NCBI GenBank assembly: GCA_964533375.1
Contig: CAZHLW010000001.1
Location: 682,001 to 746,000 of the forward strand
Origin: CALREJ01 sp964533375
GTDB lineage: Bacteria; Patescibacteriota; Gracilibacteria; Peribacterales; Peribacteraceae
DNA: 64,000 nucleotides
Direction of reading: 5' to 3'
Position 1 is the stretch's first letter; every line of letters begins with the position of its first letter. The notes below the pieces were generated by a model, which saw only the letters and a list, made by a program, of their open reading frames with translations, was not told the DNA's origin and searched no databases. A program made the position numbers and the translations under genes. Positions 16,854 through 25,397 of this stretch are shown here, in pieces.

Positions 16854-18398
16854 ATGCGCATAAAAAATACCACCCTTCCCTGGATTCTTGTTGCGGGCGC
16901 GACTGTTGTTTTCGGTCTTTCCCTGTATCAGGGGGCACTTCGCATGTGGTACGAACTCGGGTCGCCCTTCACTGCGGACTCTCCTATTTACTGGGCAGTT
17001 GGCAGAGGCATTCTGAACGGACTGATTCCCTATCTGGATTTATTTGAAACGAAGCCGCCGGGCATTTTTCTCTTGAGCGCGCTATCCTTTGCAATTTTTA
17101 AGAGCCCGTTTTTGGGCCACCTGCTCGATGCGCTGAGCATTCCCCTCTACCCGCTTATTGCCGGATGGATTGCGTGGCGTGAAAGCGGCCGCGCAGGAAA
17201 GTCACTGCCGTTTCGCTTGTTACCGGTCCTGCTGGTTGCAACCACTGCCACGGTCCTCGGACTCTACACCCTTGAGCGCAGCGGAGAGTTTCAGGTGGAA
17301 TCATTCGGCGCACTCTTCGGCATTCTGTATGTTGCAATGATTGCACGCAAAGAACAGCTGTCTCTCACGGCAAGTATTCTTGCAGGATGTTTCATGCTCT
17401 CCGCGATTGGCATGAAAGAACCGTTCCTGCTGAGCTTGTCCGGTGCAGCGCTGATTCTTTCTGCGGATCGGCCGCGGCATCTCCTGCGCGCGTATGTGTT
17501 TCCGGTGATCATTGCCACGTGCACAGGAATTCTGCTGCTTGCGGCTCTTCAGTACTTCAATGCCTACTTCCATATCTATCTGCCGGAAGTTCTGACACAG
17601 GAAGTGAAGCAGGATCATCATGTATGGGACCAGGTCCTGCAATGGAAAGCGATCGCCAGGGATCTGTCGGACTTTACGCCGCTCCTGGCCGGATTACTCG
17701 GACTGTTTGTTCTTTGCCCGCTGCTGGAACCCCTTAAAAAAAAGCGCAGGGTGCTCGCACTCGTCTCAAAAATCCTCCTGGTTATTGGCGGGTTGTATCT
17801 GGGCCTGTCCGCTGTGACCATTAAAGGGTTCTTCTACAATCATCACTTTGCTTTCGCAACACCTGTGTACATGGCGCTGATTGTGTCGTGGGCATTCATG
17901 CTCTCGAAGAAAAAGAATCATCTGGTGTCACACATCGTTTCGCTTGGCGCGGTAGTGCTGCTTGTCTGCACAGTCTTTCTGTTGAAGACGCAGGATTACG
18001 CCGGCCGCCTGGCACCGATGACTGAAACCACACGCACCCAAAAACTTCTGGCTGAGCGCATTGATGCCGCGCTCGACGCCTGCAACATCGACCGCTACCT
18101 GTTCCTCGGCACAAACGGCCCGCAGCCCTACGGCTACACCACGCACTCGCCGCTTGGTCCCGTGTTCTTTCAATTGGGTCATTTCCTGAACCCGTCCCTC
18201 CCCTACTTCCGCTCCCAGTTCGTGGCAAATCTGGAGAAAGCGCAGATTATTGTCCGTCAGGGCGGGGAATTCAATTCGCTGGAACCGCAGGCCTGGGACT
18301 ACATGAAGGAACATTTCACCAGTGACCCCTGGCCCTGCGCGGAAGCGGCTCTTTCTGCCAAAATACCCTCGTATCAGTTCCTGTACAGAAAGCCCTAA
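16854..18398 (+). CDS. GT-C type membrane glycosyltransferase (second in operon)
   Basis: 514 residues, about ten to twelve hydrophobic segments. The first extracytoplasmic loop carries FTADSPIYWAVGRGILNG and YLDLFETKPPGIFLL, the acidic-plus-'KPPG' pattern of the PMT/ArnT superfamily. A C-terminal soluble part (residues ~390-514) contains ALDACNIDRYLFLGTNG and HFTSDPWPCAEAAL. Begins 4 nt after the previous GT-C gene. It probably acts with the PMT, GT2 and preceding GT-C gene in one glycosylation pathway; donor and acceptor are unknown. Confidence 0.75.
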   Translation: MRIKNTTLPWILVAGATVVFGLSLYQGALRMWYELGSPFTADSPIYWAVGRGILNGLIPYLDLFETKPPGIFLLSALSFAIFKSPFLGHLLDALSIPLYPLIAGWIAWRESGRAGKSLPFRLLPVLLVATTATVLGLYTLERSGEFQVESFGALFGILYVAMIARKEQLSLTASILAGCFMLSAIGMKEPFLLSLSGAALILSADRPRHLLRAYVFPVIIATCTGILLLAALQYFNAYFHIYLPEVLTQEVKQDHHVWDQVLQWKAIARDLSDFTPLLAGLLGLFVLCPLLEPLKKKRRVLALVSKILLVIGGLYLGLSAVTIKGFFYNHHFAFATPVYMALIVSWAFMLSKKKNHLVSHIVSLGAVVLLVCTVFLLKTQDYAGRLAPMTETTRTQKLLAERIDAALDACNIDRYLFLGTNGPQPYGYTTHSPLGPVFFQLGHFLNPSLPYFRSQFVANLEKAQIIVRQGGEFNSLEPQAWDYMKEHFTSDPWPCAEAALSAKIPSYQFLYRKP

Positions 18399-18406
18399 TC
18401 CCCTGC

Positions 18407-18412
18407 TATACT
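18407..18412 (+). promoter_or_regulatory. Extended -10 of glyS
   Basis: TGC followed by TATACT (18407-18412). It gives a ~45-nt leader before ATG 18463. The leader is almost entirely the word repeat at 18424-18453. Confidence 0.55.
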
Positions 18413-18423
18413 GCTCCGCGTTT

Positions 18424-18453
18424 CCCATAACCGATAACCCGTAACCCATAACC
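18424..18453. repeat. Telomere-like word repeat (CCCATAACC type) in the glyS leader
   Basis: Four imperfect copies of CCCATAACC/CCGATAACC/CCGTAACC. It is the complement of the GTTATGGG words at 29191-29225 and 57085-57119. It lies inside the predicted 5' UTR. Confidence 0.8.
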
Positions 18454-18462
18454 TAGTCATCC

Positions 18463-19863
18463 ATGCCCGCCGATTCCCTTGATACCCTCGTTTCCCTCTG
18501 CAAGCGCCGCGGCTTCATTTTCCCGGGGTCCGATATCTACGGCGGCCTGGCAAACACCTGGGACTACGGACCACTCGGTCTGGAAATCAAAAACCGCGTC
18601 CAACGCGAATGGTGGAACCGCTTTGTGCGCCGTCGCCGCGACATGGTGGGAATTGAAACGGGAATCCTGATGAACCCGAAAGTCTGGGAAGCGAGCGGCC
18701 ACGTCGGAAACTTTGGAGATCCACTGGTCGACTGCAAGAAATGCAAAGAGCGTTTCCGCGGCGACAAACTGATTGAAGAAAAAATGGGCGTGGAAGCAGC
18801 AGCAGTCCTCACGCTCGATCAGGTTCAGCCGATGCTGATGGCCGAGAAAATCGGTTGTCCGAGTTGCGGCAGCGTGGACTGGGCGGTTGCCAAGAAATTC
18901 AACCTGATGTTCCGCACACAGCAGGGTGTGATTGAAGGCGAAGGTGTGGATATTTATCTCCGCCCCGAAACCGCACAGGGAATGTTCGTGAATTTCAAAA
19001 ACATCGCAACAACCTCCCGCAAGCGCCTGCCGTTTGGTGTCGCGCAGGTCGGAACCGTGTTCCGCAATGAAATCACTCCGGGCAACTTCACCTTCCGCAC
19101 CCGTGAATTCCAGCAGATGGAAATCGAGTACTTTGTGGAACCGGGAACCGAAGGTCCGATTTTTGAGCAGTGGAAAGACGACATGTGGCAGTGGTGTCTG
19201 GATATCGGTCTCTCACCGGAGCGCCTCCGCATCCGCGAACACACGAAAGAGGAACTGTCGCACTACTCGTCCCGCACGCTCGATATTGAATATCTGTACC
19301 CGTGGGGATGGGGTGAACTCTACGGACTCGCGAACCGCTCGGATTTCGATCTCACACAGCATCAGACCTTCAGCGGACAGGATATGAGCTACCAGGATCC
19401 GGACGATCCCACGAAGAAATTTGTCCCGTACGTAGTCGAACCGACATTCGGTCTCACGCGCACAGTTCTTGCAATTCTGCTCGAAGCCTACGCAGACGAA
19501 GAAATTGCCGAAGGCGATGTGCGCACCGTGCTCCACCTGAAACCTCTCGTCGCTCCGTTCGATCTCGCGATTCTGCCGCTCAGCAAGAAAGATGCACTGA
19601 TTGCCAAAGCAGACGAGCTCTACAAAATGATTGTTGATGCGACCGATCTGAAAGTGGATGTTGATCTGACCGGAAGCATTGGCAAGCGCTACCGCCGCCA
19701 GGATGAAACCGGTACACCCAAGTGTATTACGATCGACTTCGGTACTGTGGGCGAAGATGCTGAACAAGGCGCCCCCGACACGGTGACGATCCGCGACCGT
19801 GATACGCTGGAGCAAATCCGCCTGCCGATCAGTGAACTTCTGGCACAGCTCAAAGGATGCTAG
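18463..19863 (+). CDS. glyS: Glycyl-tRNA synthetase (alpha2 type)
   Basis: 466 residues, single-chain class II enzyme (GlyQS type of archaea, eukaryotes and some bacteria, not the alpha2beta2 form). Signatures: CKRRGFIFPGSDIYGGLAN, WDYGPLGLEIKN, ASGHVGNFGDPLVDC, RPETAQGMFVNFKN (motif 2 region), RNEITPGNFTFRTREFQQME and VEPTFGLTRTVLAIL (motif 3). Two CxxC pairs (CKKCKERF, CPSCGS) could bind zinc. The C-terminal anticodon-binding domain begins near residue 355 (PLVAPFDLAILPLSKK). No Shine-Dalgarno motif; the leader carries a word repeat. Confidence 0.96.
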   Translation: MPADSLDTLVSLCKRRGFIFPGSDIYGGLANTWDYGPLGLEIKNRVQREWWNRFVRRRRDMVGIETGILMNPKVWEASGHVGNFGDPLVDCKKCKERFRGDKLIEEKMGVEAAAVLTLDQVQPMLMAEKIGCPSCGSVDWAVAKKFNLMFRTQQGVIEGEGVDIYLRPETAQGMFVNFKNIATTSRKRLPFGVAQVGTVFRNEITPGNFTFRTREFQQMEIEYFVEPGTEGPIFEQWKDDMWQWCLDIGLSPERLRIREHTKEELSHYSSRTLDIEYLYPWGWGELYGLANRSDFDLTQHQTFSGQDMSYQDPDDPTKKFVPYVVEPTFGLTRTVLAILLEAYADEEIAEGDVRTVLHLKPLVAPFDLAILPLSKKDALIAKADELYKMIVDATDLKVDVDLTGSIGKRYRRQDETGTPKCITIDFGTVGEDAEQGAPDTVTIRDRDTLEQIRLPISELLAQLKGC

Positions 19864-19920
19864 GCGCAGAATAGTTGCTGAAATTATTGCAATACTCTCC
19901 GAAAAGCAGATGCTTCTTTC

Positions 19921-20205
19921 ATGCAGCGCTCACCCTTTGGAAAACTCCAGGCCTACCTCGCGTTCTACAGAGCTCTCGCGCGCGACCCCCGGACACCGGG
20001 CATTTCCAAAACCCTGCCCTGGCTCGCACTCCTCTACTTTGTAATGCCCCTCGATTTCATCCCGGATTTTCTGCCGCTCCTTGGGCAGCTGGACGATTTC
20101 ACACTCGTACCGGTGCTCCTGATCCTTGCTTTCTGGCTGATTCCAAAAACTGTAAAACAGGAAAACAGGCGACAATATGTTGAAGGAAAGCTTGTGGGAG
20201 AATGA
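19921..20205 (+). CDS. DUF1232 (YkvA-like) small membrane protein
   Basis: 94 residues. The hallmark is LYFVMPLDFIPDFLPLLGQL, the 'P-D-IPDF-P-G--DD' core of DUF1232, followed by DDFTLVPVLLILAFWLI. Two hydrophobic segments (about 30-47 and 62-78). Function unknown. Begins 57 nt after glyS on the same strand. Confidence 0.8.
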   Translation: MQRSPFGKLQAYLAFYRALARDPRTPGISKTLPWLALLYFVMPLDFIPDFLPLLGQLDDFTLVPVLLILAFWLIPKTVKQENRRQYVEGKLVGE

Positions 20206-20239
20206 GTGTTTTTTGGCTGAATAGGAACAATATCTTTTG

Positions 20240-20267
20240 TTGTCAATGAGCGAAAAAGGGGTATCGT
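20240..20267 (+). promoter_or_regulatory. Promoter of gene 20274
   Basis: TTGTCA (20240-20245), 16-nt spacer, TATCGT (20262-20267). Six nt later comes ATG 20274, a leaderless arrangement. Confidence 0.5.
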
Positions 20268-20273
20268 TTTTCC

Positions 20274-21278
20274 ATGTCAGACTCGAATGCTTCCAACGAA
20301 AACCCGGACAGTGAATGGCTGGGCGATGGTGATGGCTATGATTTTGATGACCCTGAACTGGAAGAAAATGCAGAACAAGATGCGGATGTGACAGACGGAC
20401 AGTTTATTTTATTGAAGAGTCAGATTGTTACCTGTCAGGAGGAAGACAGAATCTGTTACATTGTATGGGAAGGGTCAGAAGATATTCCACCCGAAGCGGA
20501 AATCATCTACCCGACCGATAGCGATGCTTACATCAACAAAAATTTGCTTTACTGGAAAGCAGCCCGGTTGCATGATATCGAAATAACAACAGAGTGGCCG
20601 GACGTACCTGTCCGACGCTTGGCAACTAAAATTAAGCAACCACCGAGCATCGTGGAACACTTTTGTCACTCACGCCGCGCACGTTCCATTGAATGCTTTG
20701 ACGATATTATCTCAATGACCGAAGGTGATCCGGATCTAAAACACAGAGTAGTGCATATTGCCGAGTGCTTACTCGTAAAATATCAGAAAGCACCCTTGAT
20801 GGTTGAAAAAGTGCATACGCTTGTTGTCGATCTCCTGCTGCGTGGAGGAGAGTATTCGCGGATGGCAGAATCTTTTCTTGTTGTTGGTGGTAATAATTAT
20901 CTGGAATTTGTCCGTGAATTTTCAACGGAGGAAGTGAAAGACGCAACAGCAATAGGAAAATGCAGAACCGATGCGTCTTCCTTTCATATGAATACACTTA
21001 TCCAACCATCGAATATCACCTGTTTGGATGATCTGCAATTTGTGATAGAAGGAGAGGCTAAAGAAATCCGTGAGTATTTATACAAACTCTATCTGGAATC
21101 GCTGCGCTTCACGACGAGTGATGCCGTTATTCAGAATGTTGTTATTCCTCTGTACGAATCAAATATGGAATCCATCCGGGACGCTGCAGCAAAAACTCTC
21201 TTCCGTCTGGGATACGGATTTATGCCCAACGGCGACTCGTTCGCATGGAAACGCAGAGCGAAAGAGCGCGTATCATGA
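20274..21278 (+). CDS. Hypothetical acidic, helical-repeat-like protein
   Basis: 334 residues with no recognised family. The first ~45 residues are Asp/Glu-rich and disordered (GDGDGYDFDDPELEEN). The rest has alternating short helices (AESFLVVGGNNYLEFVREF, then IRDAAAKTLFRLGYGF near the end), which look like HEAT-type repeats. No signal peptide or membrane segment, so probably cytoplasmic. Own promoter; followed after 30 nt by the flavoenzyme gene, which has its own -10. Confidence 0.75.
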   Translation: MSDSNASNENPDSEWLGDGDGYDFDDPELEENAEQDADVTDGQFILLKSQIVTCQEEDRICYIVWEGSEDIPPEAEIIYPTDSDAYINKNLLYWKAARLHDIEITTEWPDVPVRRLATKIKQPPSIVEHFCHSRRARSIECFDDIISMTEGDPDLKHRVVHIAECLLVKYQKAPLMVEKVHTLVVDLLLRGGEYSRMAESFLVVGGNNYLEFVREFSTEEVKDATAIGKCRTDASSFHMNTLIQPSNITCLDDLQFVIEGEAKEIREYLYKLYLESLRFTTSDAVIQNVVIPLYESNMESIRDAAAKTLFRLGYGFMPNGDSFAWKRRAKERVS

Positions 21279-21294
21279 TGCCTGCCGCGTCTGC

Positions 21295-21300
21295 TATTAT
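21295..21300 (+). promoter_or_regulatory. Extended -10 of the DHCR24-like gene
   Basis: TGC followed by TATTAT, 8 nt before ATG 21309. Leaderless arrangement. Confidence 0.45.
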
Positions 21301-21308
21301 GAACCCCT

Positions 21309-22643
21309 ATGACCTACGAATCCCGCAAGCAGCAGCTGATTTCCACCATCCAGGCATCGCAGGGAACCATCGGTTTGCAGAAGGAAACAAGCAATCTGTT
21401 CCGTGAGCGTGCAGAAGAAAAGAAAGTGAAACTCGATGTCCGCAATTTTTGTAATGTGCTCGCGGTAAATGCGGCGGAAGGCTGGGTGGAGGTGGAAGGG
21501 ATGACACCGTACGCGGTTCTTGTGGATGAAACGCTGAAGCATGGATGCGTCCCGGCGGTTGTTCCGCAATTGCGTTCCATCACGATCGGCGGTGCAATTT
21601 CCGGCGTAGGCATTGAAGCGTCATCATTCAAGGAAGGACTCGTGCATGAAACCGTTCTGGAAATGGAAGTTTTGCTCGGTGATGGAACGGTTGTGAAAGC
21701 CACACCGACGAATGAGCATAAAGATCTTTTCTTCGGGCTTCCCAATTCCTACGGCACACTTGGGTACATTCTAAAAATCCGCGCGAAAGTGATTCCAGTA
21801 AAAAAGTTCGTGCATCTGCAGTACACAACATACAGCGACGCTCAGCAATTCTTTGCCGATCTCAATCGCACCTGCAAAGAAACCACTGCAACGTATGTGG
21901 ATGGCGTAGTGTTCTCGAAAAATGAAATGGTGCTTATTACCGGTACTTTTACTGATGATGCGCCGTATGTGAGTGATTACACCTGGATGAAGATCTTTTA
22001 TAAGTCGATCAGGAATCGATCCGAAGATTATCTCACCACACACGATTTCATCTGGAGATGGGACACGGACTGGTTCTGGTGCTCGAAGAATCTGGGAATG
22101 CAGAATCCCCTCCTTCGATTGTTGATGGGCCGCAAGCGTCTGAACTCGCTCACATATAACGCCATCATGCGGTGGAATAACCGGACGAAGTTCAGCGAGA
22201 CGTACATCAAACCGTTTACATCCATGCACAGTGAATCCGTTATTCAGGATATTTGTATTCCCGTAAGCAAGTCGCCGGAATTTTTGGATTTTCTTGATCG
22301 TGAGATCGGTATTTTCCCTATCTGGACCTGCCCGACGTCTTCGCCGGATGCATCGAAAATCTTTCCTCTTTTCCCGGCAGACCATACAGAACTGCAGATC
22401 GACTTCGGTTTCTGGGATTTTGTGAAAACCAAAGAGAAGCATCCCAAAGGCTTCTTTAATACAAAAGTTGAGCAGAAGACAATCGGACTTCATGGCTTAA
22501 AATCGCTGTATTCCGAGGCCTTCTATGACAAAGAAACATTCTGGCGCATTTATAACGGCCAGGTCTATACTGCTCTCAAGCACCGGTACGATCCCGGACA
22601 ACGTCTGAAGGATTTGTACGATAAGTGTGTGCTTCGTGCCTGA
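21309..22643 (+). CDS. DHCR24-like FAD-binding oxidoreductase
   Basis: 444 residues. The N-terminal PCMH-type FAD domain shows VEVEGMTPYAVLVDETL, TIGGAISGVGIEASSFKEG, VLEMEVLLGDGTVV and FGLPNSYGTLGYILKIRAKV, as in 24-dehydrocholesterol reductase-like oxidoreductases. The C-terminal half (about 210-440) is the family's substrate-cap region with several Trp-rich segments. The next gene, 21 nt downstream, is a Cfa-type methyltransferase. In actinobacteria this pair (TmsA/BfaA with TmsB/BfaB) makes 10-methyl-branched fatty acids: TmsB methylenates a double bond and TmsA reduces the product. The same job is inferred here. Other FAD-dependent lipid reductions are possible. Confidence 0.8.
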   Translation: MTYESRKQQLISTIQASQGTIGLQKETSNLFRERAEEKKVKLDVRNFCNVLAVNAAEGWVEVEGMTPYAVLVDETLKHGCVPAVVPQLRSITIGGAISGVGIEASSFKEGLVHETVLEMEVLLGDGTVVKATPTNEHKDLFFGLPNSYGTLGYILKIRAKVIPVKKFVHLQYTTYSDAQQFFADLNRTCKETTATYVDGVVFSKNEMVLITGTFTDDAPYVSDYTWMKIFYKSIRNRSEDYLTTHDFIWRWDTDWFWCSKNLGMQNPLLRLLMGRKRLNSLTYNAIMRWNNRTKFSETYIKPFTSMHSESVIQDICIPVSKSPEFLDFLDREIGIFPIWTCPTSSPDASKIFPLFPADHTELQIDFGFWDFVKTKEKHPKGFFNTKVEQKTIGLHGLKSLYSEAFYDKETFWRIYNGQVYTALKHRYDPGQRLKDLYDKCVLRA

Positions 22644-22664
22644 TTGTCTCCTTCCCTCGTTTCC

Positions 22665-23873
22665 ATGTCTTCCAGATCTATCTCTCTTATTCATGAGGTC
22701 CTGTCACACATCAAAATCGGTCATATTACCATGATTGATGAGAACGGTGTGGCACATACATTCGGCACAAAAGGAACCGGTCCCGAAGGAACGATGACGA
22801 TACATAATCCTGAATTCTACGACCGTGTCATCAGCCAGGGTTCACTCGGACTCGGTGAAAGTTATATGGAAGGATGGTGGGACGCAAAAGACGGCGACAT
22901 TGTGAGCTGTATTGGTCCGCTTGTTGCCAACGATCTCTCCAGCGCCATTCGCGTATCCCCCAGCCTGCTGGTTTCCGCAGTCGCCACACGCATTTTTGCA
23001 AACGCATCCAGAGACAGAAGCAAATCCAACATCCAGCACCACTACGATGTCGGGAATGATTTCTACGAATTATTCCTGGATGAAAACATGGCCTACACCT
23101 GCGCCTACCAGAAAGATCCAAACGACACGATCGAGCAGATGCAGGACCAGAAGCACGAACGCGTTGCGCGCAAACTGGGACTCAAACCCGGCGAAAACAT
23201 TGTCGACCTCGGCTGCGGATTCGGCGGCATGTTGCGCTATGGGGCCAAGAACTTTGGCATTACAGGAGTGGGCGTGACGCTCAGCGAAGGGCAGCACGAG
23301 TGGGGCAACAACAAAATGAAAGAGGAAGGACTGCAGGACAAAATTCATATCGACCTGAAAGATTACCGCGATATGACCGGAACGTTCGATCATGTTGTCT
23401 CGATCGGTCTTGCAGAGCACACCTGGCAGCGCGGCTACGAAACGTTCATAGGAAAAGTCGCAGAACTTCTGAAAGACGGCGGCGTCGGACTTGTGCACAC
23501 TATCGGTTCCACTGCCGCTCCGCATGTTGCAACAGACGCCTGGATCAACCGTTACATTTTCCCGGATGGACGACTCCCCCGCTTGGAAGAATTGGTTGAA
23601 GAGATGCGCCGCGCGGACCTCACCGTCGGACACATCGAAAACCTGAAGCTGCACTACGCAGAAACACTCCGCCACTGGAAAGAGAAATTCAACAAGAACC
23701 GTAACGCTATCAAAGCAATCGGTCCGCAGTACAACGAAGAATTCCTCCGCATGTGGGACTACTACCTGCAGGTCTGCGAGGCAGGATTTAGGTACGACTG
23801 CCTGCAGCTGTATCAGATCGTTTTCTGCAAAGGAAAAAAGTGGACGATGCCGATGCGGTTTGAGTTTGATTAA
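22665..23873 (+). CDS. Cyclopropane-fatty-acid-synthase-family SAM methyltransferase
   Basis: 402 residues from ATG 22665 (a TTG start right after the previous stop is an alternative). The N-terminal domain has IHNPEFYDRVISQGSLGLGE and SYMEGWWDAKD, the Cfa substrate-binding part. The Rossmann domain has HHYDVGNDFYELFLDENMAY, VDLGCGFGGMLRYGAKNF (SAM loop), GVTLSEGQHEWG, and GLAEHTWQRGYETFIGKV, where E. coli Cfa has an EHVG-type motif. The end CEAGFRYDCLQLYQIVF is also typical. It acts on double bonds in membrane phospholipids. Because the acceptor motif differs from classical Cfa and the partner is a DHCR24-like reductase, methylenation/methyl-branching is as likely as cyclopropanation. Same operon as the flavoenzyme. 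Confidence 0.85.
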   Translation: MSSRSISLIHEVLSHIKIGHITMIDENGVAHTFGTKGTGPEGTMTIHNPEFYDRVISQGSLGLGESYMEGWWDAKDGDIVSCIGPLVANDLSSAIRVSPSLLVSAVATRIFANASRDRSKSNIQHHYDVGNDFYELFLDENMAYTCAYQKDPNDTIEQMQDQKHERVARKLGLKPGENIVDLGCGFGGMLRYGAKNFGITGVGVTLSEGQHEWGNNKMKEEGLQDKIHIDLKDYRDMTGTFDHVVSIGLAEHTWQRGYETFIGKVAELLKDGGVGLVHTIGSTAAPHVATDAWINRYIFPDGRLPRLEELVEEMRRADLTVGHIENLKLHYAETLRHWKEKFNKNRNAIKAIGPQYNEEFLRMWDYYLQVCEAGFRYDCLQLYQIVFCKGKKWTMPMRFEFD

Positions 23874-24256
23874 CCTTTCCTTAAACGCGGAAAAATGTAT
23901 TTTTCGAGGATGTGATCATGTCTCTGTTTTGCATTCCCTTTCTGCGGGCATACATTCAGTAAAAGATTTCTTGCGTTAAGGATATTTTGGCGTATGCGCC
24001 TTTCCACTTGCTTCATTTCTTCGGGTGTAAGGGGGCGCCCTTCTGCCGTTTTCTTTGGGAACAGGTTCTTCTTTCTGAGTATTTCTTCATATTTCTGTTG
24101 TATTATTTTTCGTTTGCTTGGCACATCTGAGAATCCAAGAATGTACAACGCTTCACGCTCCGTTTCTATCAGAGGATCCAGATGAACGGAGGATTTTGTT
24201 TGCATGATATCTCTCTGCAGCTCTTTATCTCTCTCTGGATATGAATCGGCTGACAT
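23870..24256 (-). CDS. Hypothetical basic helical protein
   Basis: 128 residues, charged and helical, no membrane segments (KRKIIQQKYEEILRKKNLF, then VERRIRQNILNARNLLL). No recognised family. Its stop codon overlaps that of the convergent Cfa-like gene by 4 nt. It has a strong own promoter (24263-24290) with only 6 nt between -10 and ATG, which supports it as a real gene. Confidence 0.75.
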   Translation of the reverse strand: MSADSYPERDKELQRDIMQTKSSVHLDPLIETEREALYILGFSDVPSKRKIIQQKYEEILRKKNLFPKKTAEGRPLTPEEMKQVERRIRQNILNARNLLLNVCPQKGNAKQRHDHILEKYIFPRLRKG

Positions 24257-24262
24257 ATGTAT

Positions 24263-24290
24263 ATAATAGTAAATTGTGAATTTTAGTCAA
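24263..24290 (-). promoter_or_regulatory. Promoter of the hypothetical gene ending at 24256
   Basis: Minus strand: TTGACT (24290-24285), 16-nt spacer, TATTAT (24268-24263), then 6 nt to ATG 24256. Leaderless. Confidence 0.65.
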
Positions 24291-24314
24291 TTTACAGAGA
24301 GAGAAGTAAAAAAC

Positions 24315-24343
24315 TTGCAAACAGTGGATTAAATCTGTATAAA
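24315..24343 (+). promoter_or_regulatory. Promoter of rpsB-tsf
   Basis: TTGCAA (24315-24320), 17-nt spacer, TATAAA (24338-24343). It gives a leader of about 180 nt before rpsB, in contrast to the leaderless genes around it. Confidence 0.7.
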
Positions 24344-24349
24344 GTCCCT

Positions 24350-24530
24350 ACTTCACCTGTAGCTGATCGCTGCGGTCCTGGCCTCGCAAGAGGAATCCTC
24401 CGCAACCAGACGAAATGACGTTACAGGGTAGCCCCAAGGACCTATCATCATTTGTTACCCTGATCTCCGATCTCTGATCGCCGATCTCCTCGTCCTTATC
24501 CCTAATTCCTCATCCCTAACCCCTCGTTGT
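24350..24530 (+). ncRNA. Structured 5' leader of rpsB (cis-regulatory candidate)
   Basis: Several stems can be drawn. CCTC-GCAA-GAGG (24382-24393) is a GNRA-capped hairpin inside GCGG/CCGC (24372-24375 with 24400-24403). CAGGGTA (24424-24430) pairs perfectly with TACCCTG (24456-24462). The last ~70 nt before the start are two word repeats (CCGATCTC- and CCCTAA-type). Ribosomal-protein leaders often bind the encoded protein; autoregulation by S2 is inference. I could not match it to a known Rfam leader by eye. Confidence 0.5.
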
Positions 24531-25271
24531 ATGGCAATTCCATCCGAAAAAGATCTTCTGAATGCCGCTTGTCACTTTGGTCACCCGAAGCAGAAGTGGA
24601 ATCCGAAAATCGCCGATTACCTGTTTGGTTCCCGCAAGGGCATCCACATTTTTGACCTCACCAAGACCCGCGAAGGTCTGGAGCGTGTGTGTGAACACAT
24701 GAAGAAACTGCAGACAGAAGGCAAGACAGTGCTCTTTGTGTCCACCAAGCAGCAAGCTATCCCGCAAATCGAACAGATGGGTCATGAACTCAGCCAGCCG
24801 GTCGTCACGAAGAAATGGATTCCGGGACTCCTGACAAACTGGCCGACTATCAAGAAGCGTCTTCAGTACTACTTGGACCTCCGCACATCGTTCCAGACCG
24901 GTACCGTCGAAAAGTACACAAAGAAGGAACAGACCGCGCTGCGCAAAGAACTTGCAAAACTCGACGCCGCCCTCTCCGGTGTAGCTCATATGAAAGGCCT
25001 GCCTGATGCACTCTTCGTTGTGGACGGTGTCCGCGACCACGTTGCAGTGCTGGAAGCAAAGAAGCTTGGTATTCCGGTGTACGGAATTTGTGATAGCAAT
25101 GCCGATCCCGAAGAATACACAGAATGCATTCCTGCAAACGACGACGCTGTGAAGTCTATCGACATCATCCTGCACACCGTTCTTGTGGAATGTGCAGGTG
25201 CACGTGCTGCAAAGATTGAAAAGAAAGAAGCAGCTCCGGAAGCTCCCCAGGTGATAGCTAGTTCTTACTAA
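24531..25271 (+). CDS. rpsB: Ribosomal protein uS2
   Basis: 246 residues. Signatures: AACHFGHPKQKWNPKIADYL, GSRKGIHIFDLTKTREGL, VLFVSTKQQA, KWIPGLLTNWPTIKKR, the coiled-coil insertion (about 125-160), PDALFVVDG and LGIPVYGICDSNADPEEY, then VKSIDIILHTV. A short Ala/Glu/Lys tail follows. uS2 binds the 30S subunit between head and body and bridges to S1. It precedes tsf, the standard rpsB-tsf order. Confidence 0.96.
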   Translation: MAIPSEKDLLNAACHFGHPKQKWNPKIADYLFGSRKGIHIFDLTKTREGLERVCEHMKKLQTEGKTVLFVSTKQQAIPQIEQMGHELSQPVVTKKWIPGLLTNWPTIKKRLQYYLDLRTSFQTGTVEKYTKKEQTALRKELAKLDAALSGVAHMKGLPDALFVVDGVRDHVAVLEAKKLGIPVYGICDSNADPEEYTECIPANDDAVKSIDIILHTVLVECAGARAAKIEKKEAAPEAPQVIASSY

Positions 25272-25284
25272 TGTTTATCGTTAG

Positions 25285-25375
25285 TGGTTCCTAGTTTCTG
25301 GTTTGTCTGAATGAACCAATAACCATAAACTAGAAACAATTCCCCGATCACCGATCTCAGATCCCTGATCATCCA
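25285..25375. repeat. Word repeats between rpsB and tsf, partly palindromic
   Basis: Bases 25285-25304 (GGTTCCTAGTTTCTGGTTT type) are the inverse of 25314-25337 (AACCAATAACCATAAACTAG type), forming a ~20-bp imperfect hairpin. Bases 25343-25375 repeat CCGATC/GATCTCAGATCCCTGATC words, the same vocabulary as the rpsB leader (24461-24492). Confidence 0.75.
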
Positions 25376-25397
25376 TCTAATCATTCCCCTCTCCACT

